Shown here in pieces: positions 6,029 through 6,090 of a stretch of 6,090 bases of DNA (positions are counted from its first letter, which is position 1; every line of letters starts with the position of its first letter). Origin of the DNA: Hyphomonadaceae bacterium (GTDB lineage: Bacteria > Pseudomonadota > Alphaproteobacteria > Caulobacterales > Aquidulcibacteraceae); contig JALOSP010000093.1 in assembly GCA_025458365.1 (NCBI GenBank), forward strand, positions 1-6,090. Direction: 5' to 3'. The notes beneath the pieces were generated by a model. The model ran no database searches, was not told the DNA's origin, and saw only the letters and a program-made list of their open reading frames with translations. Both the position numbers and the translations under genes were made by a program.

Positions 6029-6055
6029 GATCCTTGAGGCCAAGCTTCAAGGATC
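6029..6055 (+). promoter_or_regulatory. Hairpin that sequesters the ribosome binding site of the gene at 6062
   Basis: GATCCTTGAGGC (6029-6040) pairs with GCTTCAAGGATC (6044-6055) over 12 positions: 11 Watson-Crick pairs and one G-U, closed by a CAA triloop. The right arm contains AAGGA (6049-6053), the Shine-Dalgarno for the ATG at 6062, and the left arm supplies the matching TCCTT (6031-6035). In the RNA the ribosome site would be fully paired, which suggests translational control such as a thermometer, a protein- or sRNA-operated switch, or coupling. Function is inferred; the pairing is seen directly. An alternative pairing of GATCC at 6015-6019 with GGATC at 6051-6055 also exists. Confidence 0.5.
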
Positions 6056-6061
6056 AATGCC

Positions 6062-6090
6062 ATGCCCGACACGATCAAGCCCGGCCTGCA
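6062..6090 (+). CDS. Start of an unidentified gene, cut by the window end
   Basis: ATG at 6062 opens a frame reading MPDTIKPGL before the window ends. AAGGA lies 8 bases upstream, ideal spacing, and every complete codon after the ATG ends in G or C, as in the neighbouring genes. The competing ATG at 6057 is in another frame with poor codon character. A TGA at 6035-6037 closes this frame upstream, so the start must lie after it. Nine residues are too few to name a product. The Shine-Dalgarno lies inside a 12-bp hairpin. Confidence 0.5.

Noticed and set aside
1..6090. Defence island, phage, transposon, CRISPR or toxin-antitoxin content
   Set aside because: All sizeable real frames are accounted for by metabolic or signalling genes; there are no terminal repeats, transposase motifs or spaced direct repeats of array type.

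Overview
The window is GC-rich, gene-dense bacterial chromosome. The G/C-ending codons, the hybrid histidine kinase and the YgfZ and nitronate monooxygenase sequences fit an alphaproteobacterium, perhaps a marine Caulobacterales/Hyphomonadaceae-type organism. That placement is inferred from general protein character, not from a marker gene. I see no insertion sequence, phage gene, CRISPR array, tRNA or rRNA. The content is housekeeping plus signalling, with no defence system or biosynthetic cluster.

Layout: (1) 1-261, plus strand: the last 86 residues of an epoxide-hydrolase-type alpha/beta hydrolase whose start lies outside the window. (2) 242-2869, minus strand: a complete 875-residue membrane-bound hybrid sensor histidine kinase (about six membrane helices, two PAS domains, HisKA, HATPase and a receiver). 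It converges on the hydrolase and overlaps it by 20 bp. (3) 2870-3070: a divergent spacer holding the start signals of the kinase and of the rightward gene group. (4) 3071-4054 and 4051-4899, plus strand: prolyl iminopeptidase and a YgfZ-type folate-binding protein, joined by an ATGA stop/start overlap and so very probably one operon. (5) 4991-5953, plus strand: a nitronate monooxygenase family flavoprotein with its own possible promoter in the 91-bp gap. (6) 5954-6090: a strong stem-loop that could end the operon, then a second long hairpin that buries the Shine-Dalgarno sequence of a gene beginning at 6062 and cut off by the window end.

The genes do not form an obvious single pathway. Iminopeptidase and YgfZ are coupled by translation, but one does peptide turnover and the other Fe-S protein maintenance. 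The kinase is an orphan, with no adjacent response regulator or phosphotransfer gene visible. The most unusual signals are non-coding: the hairpin at 6029-6055 that sequesters a ribosome binding site, and a perfect 13-bp inverted repeat inside the kinase ATPase domain (979-1022). I found no convincing new multi-gene system.
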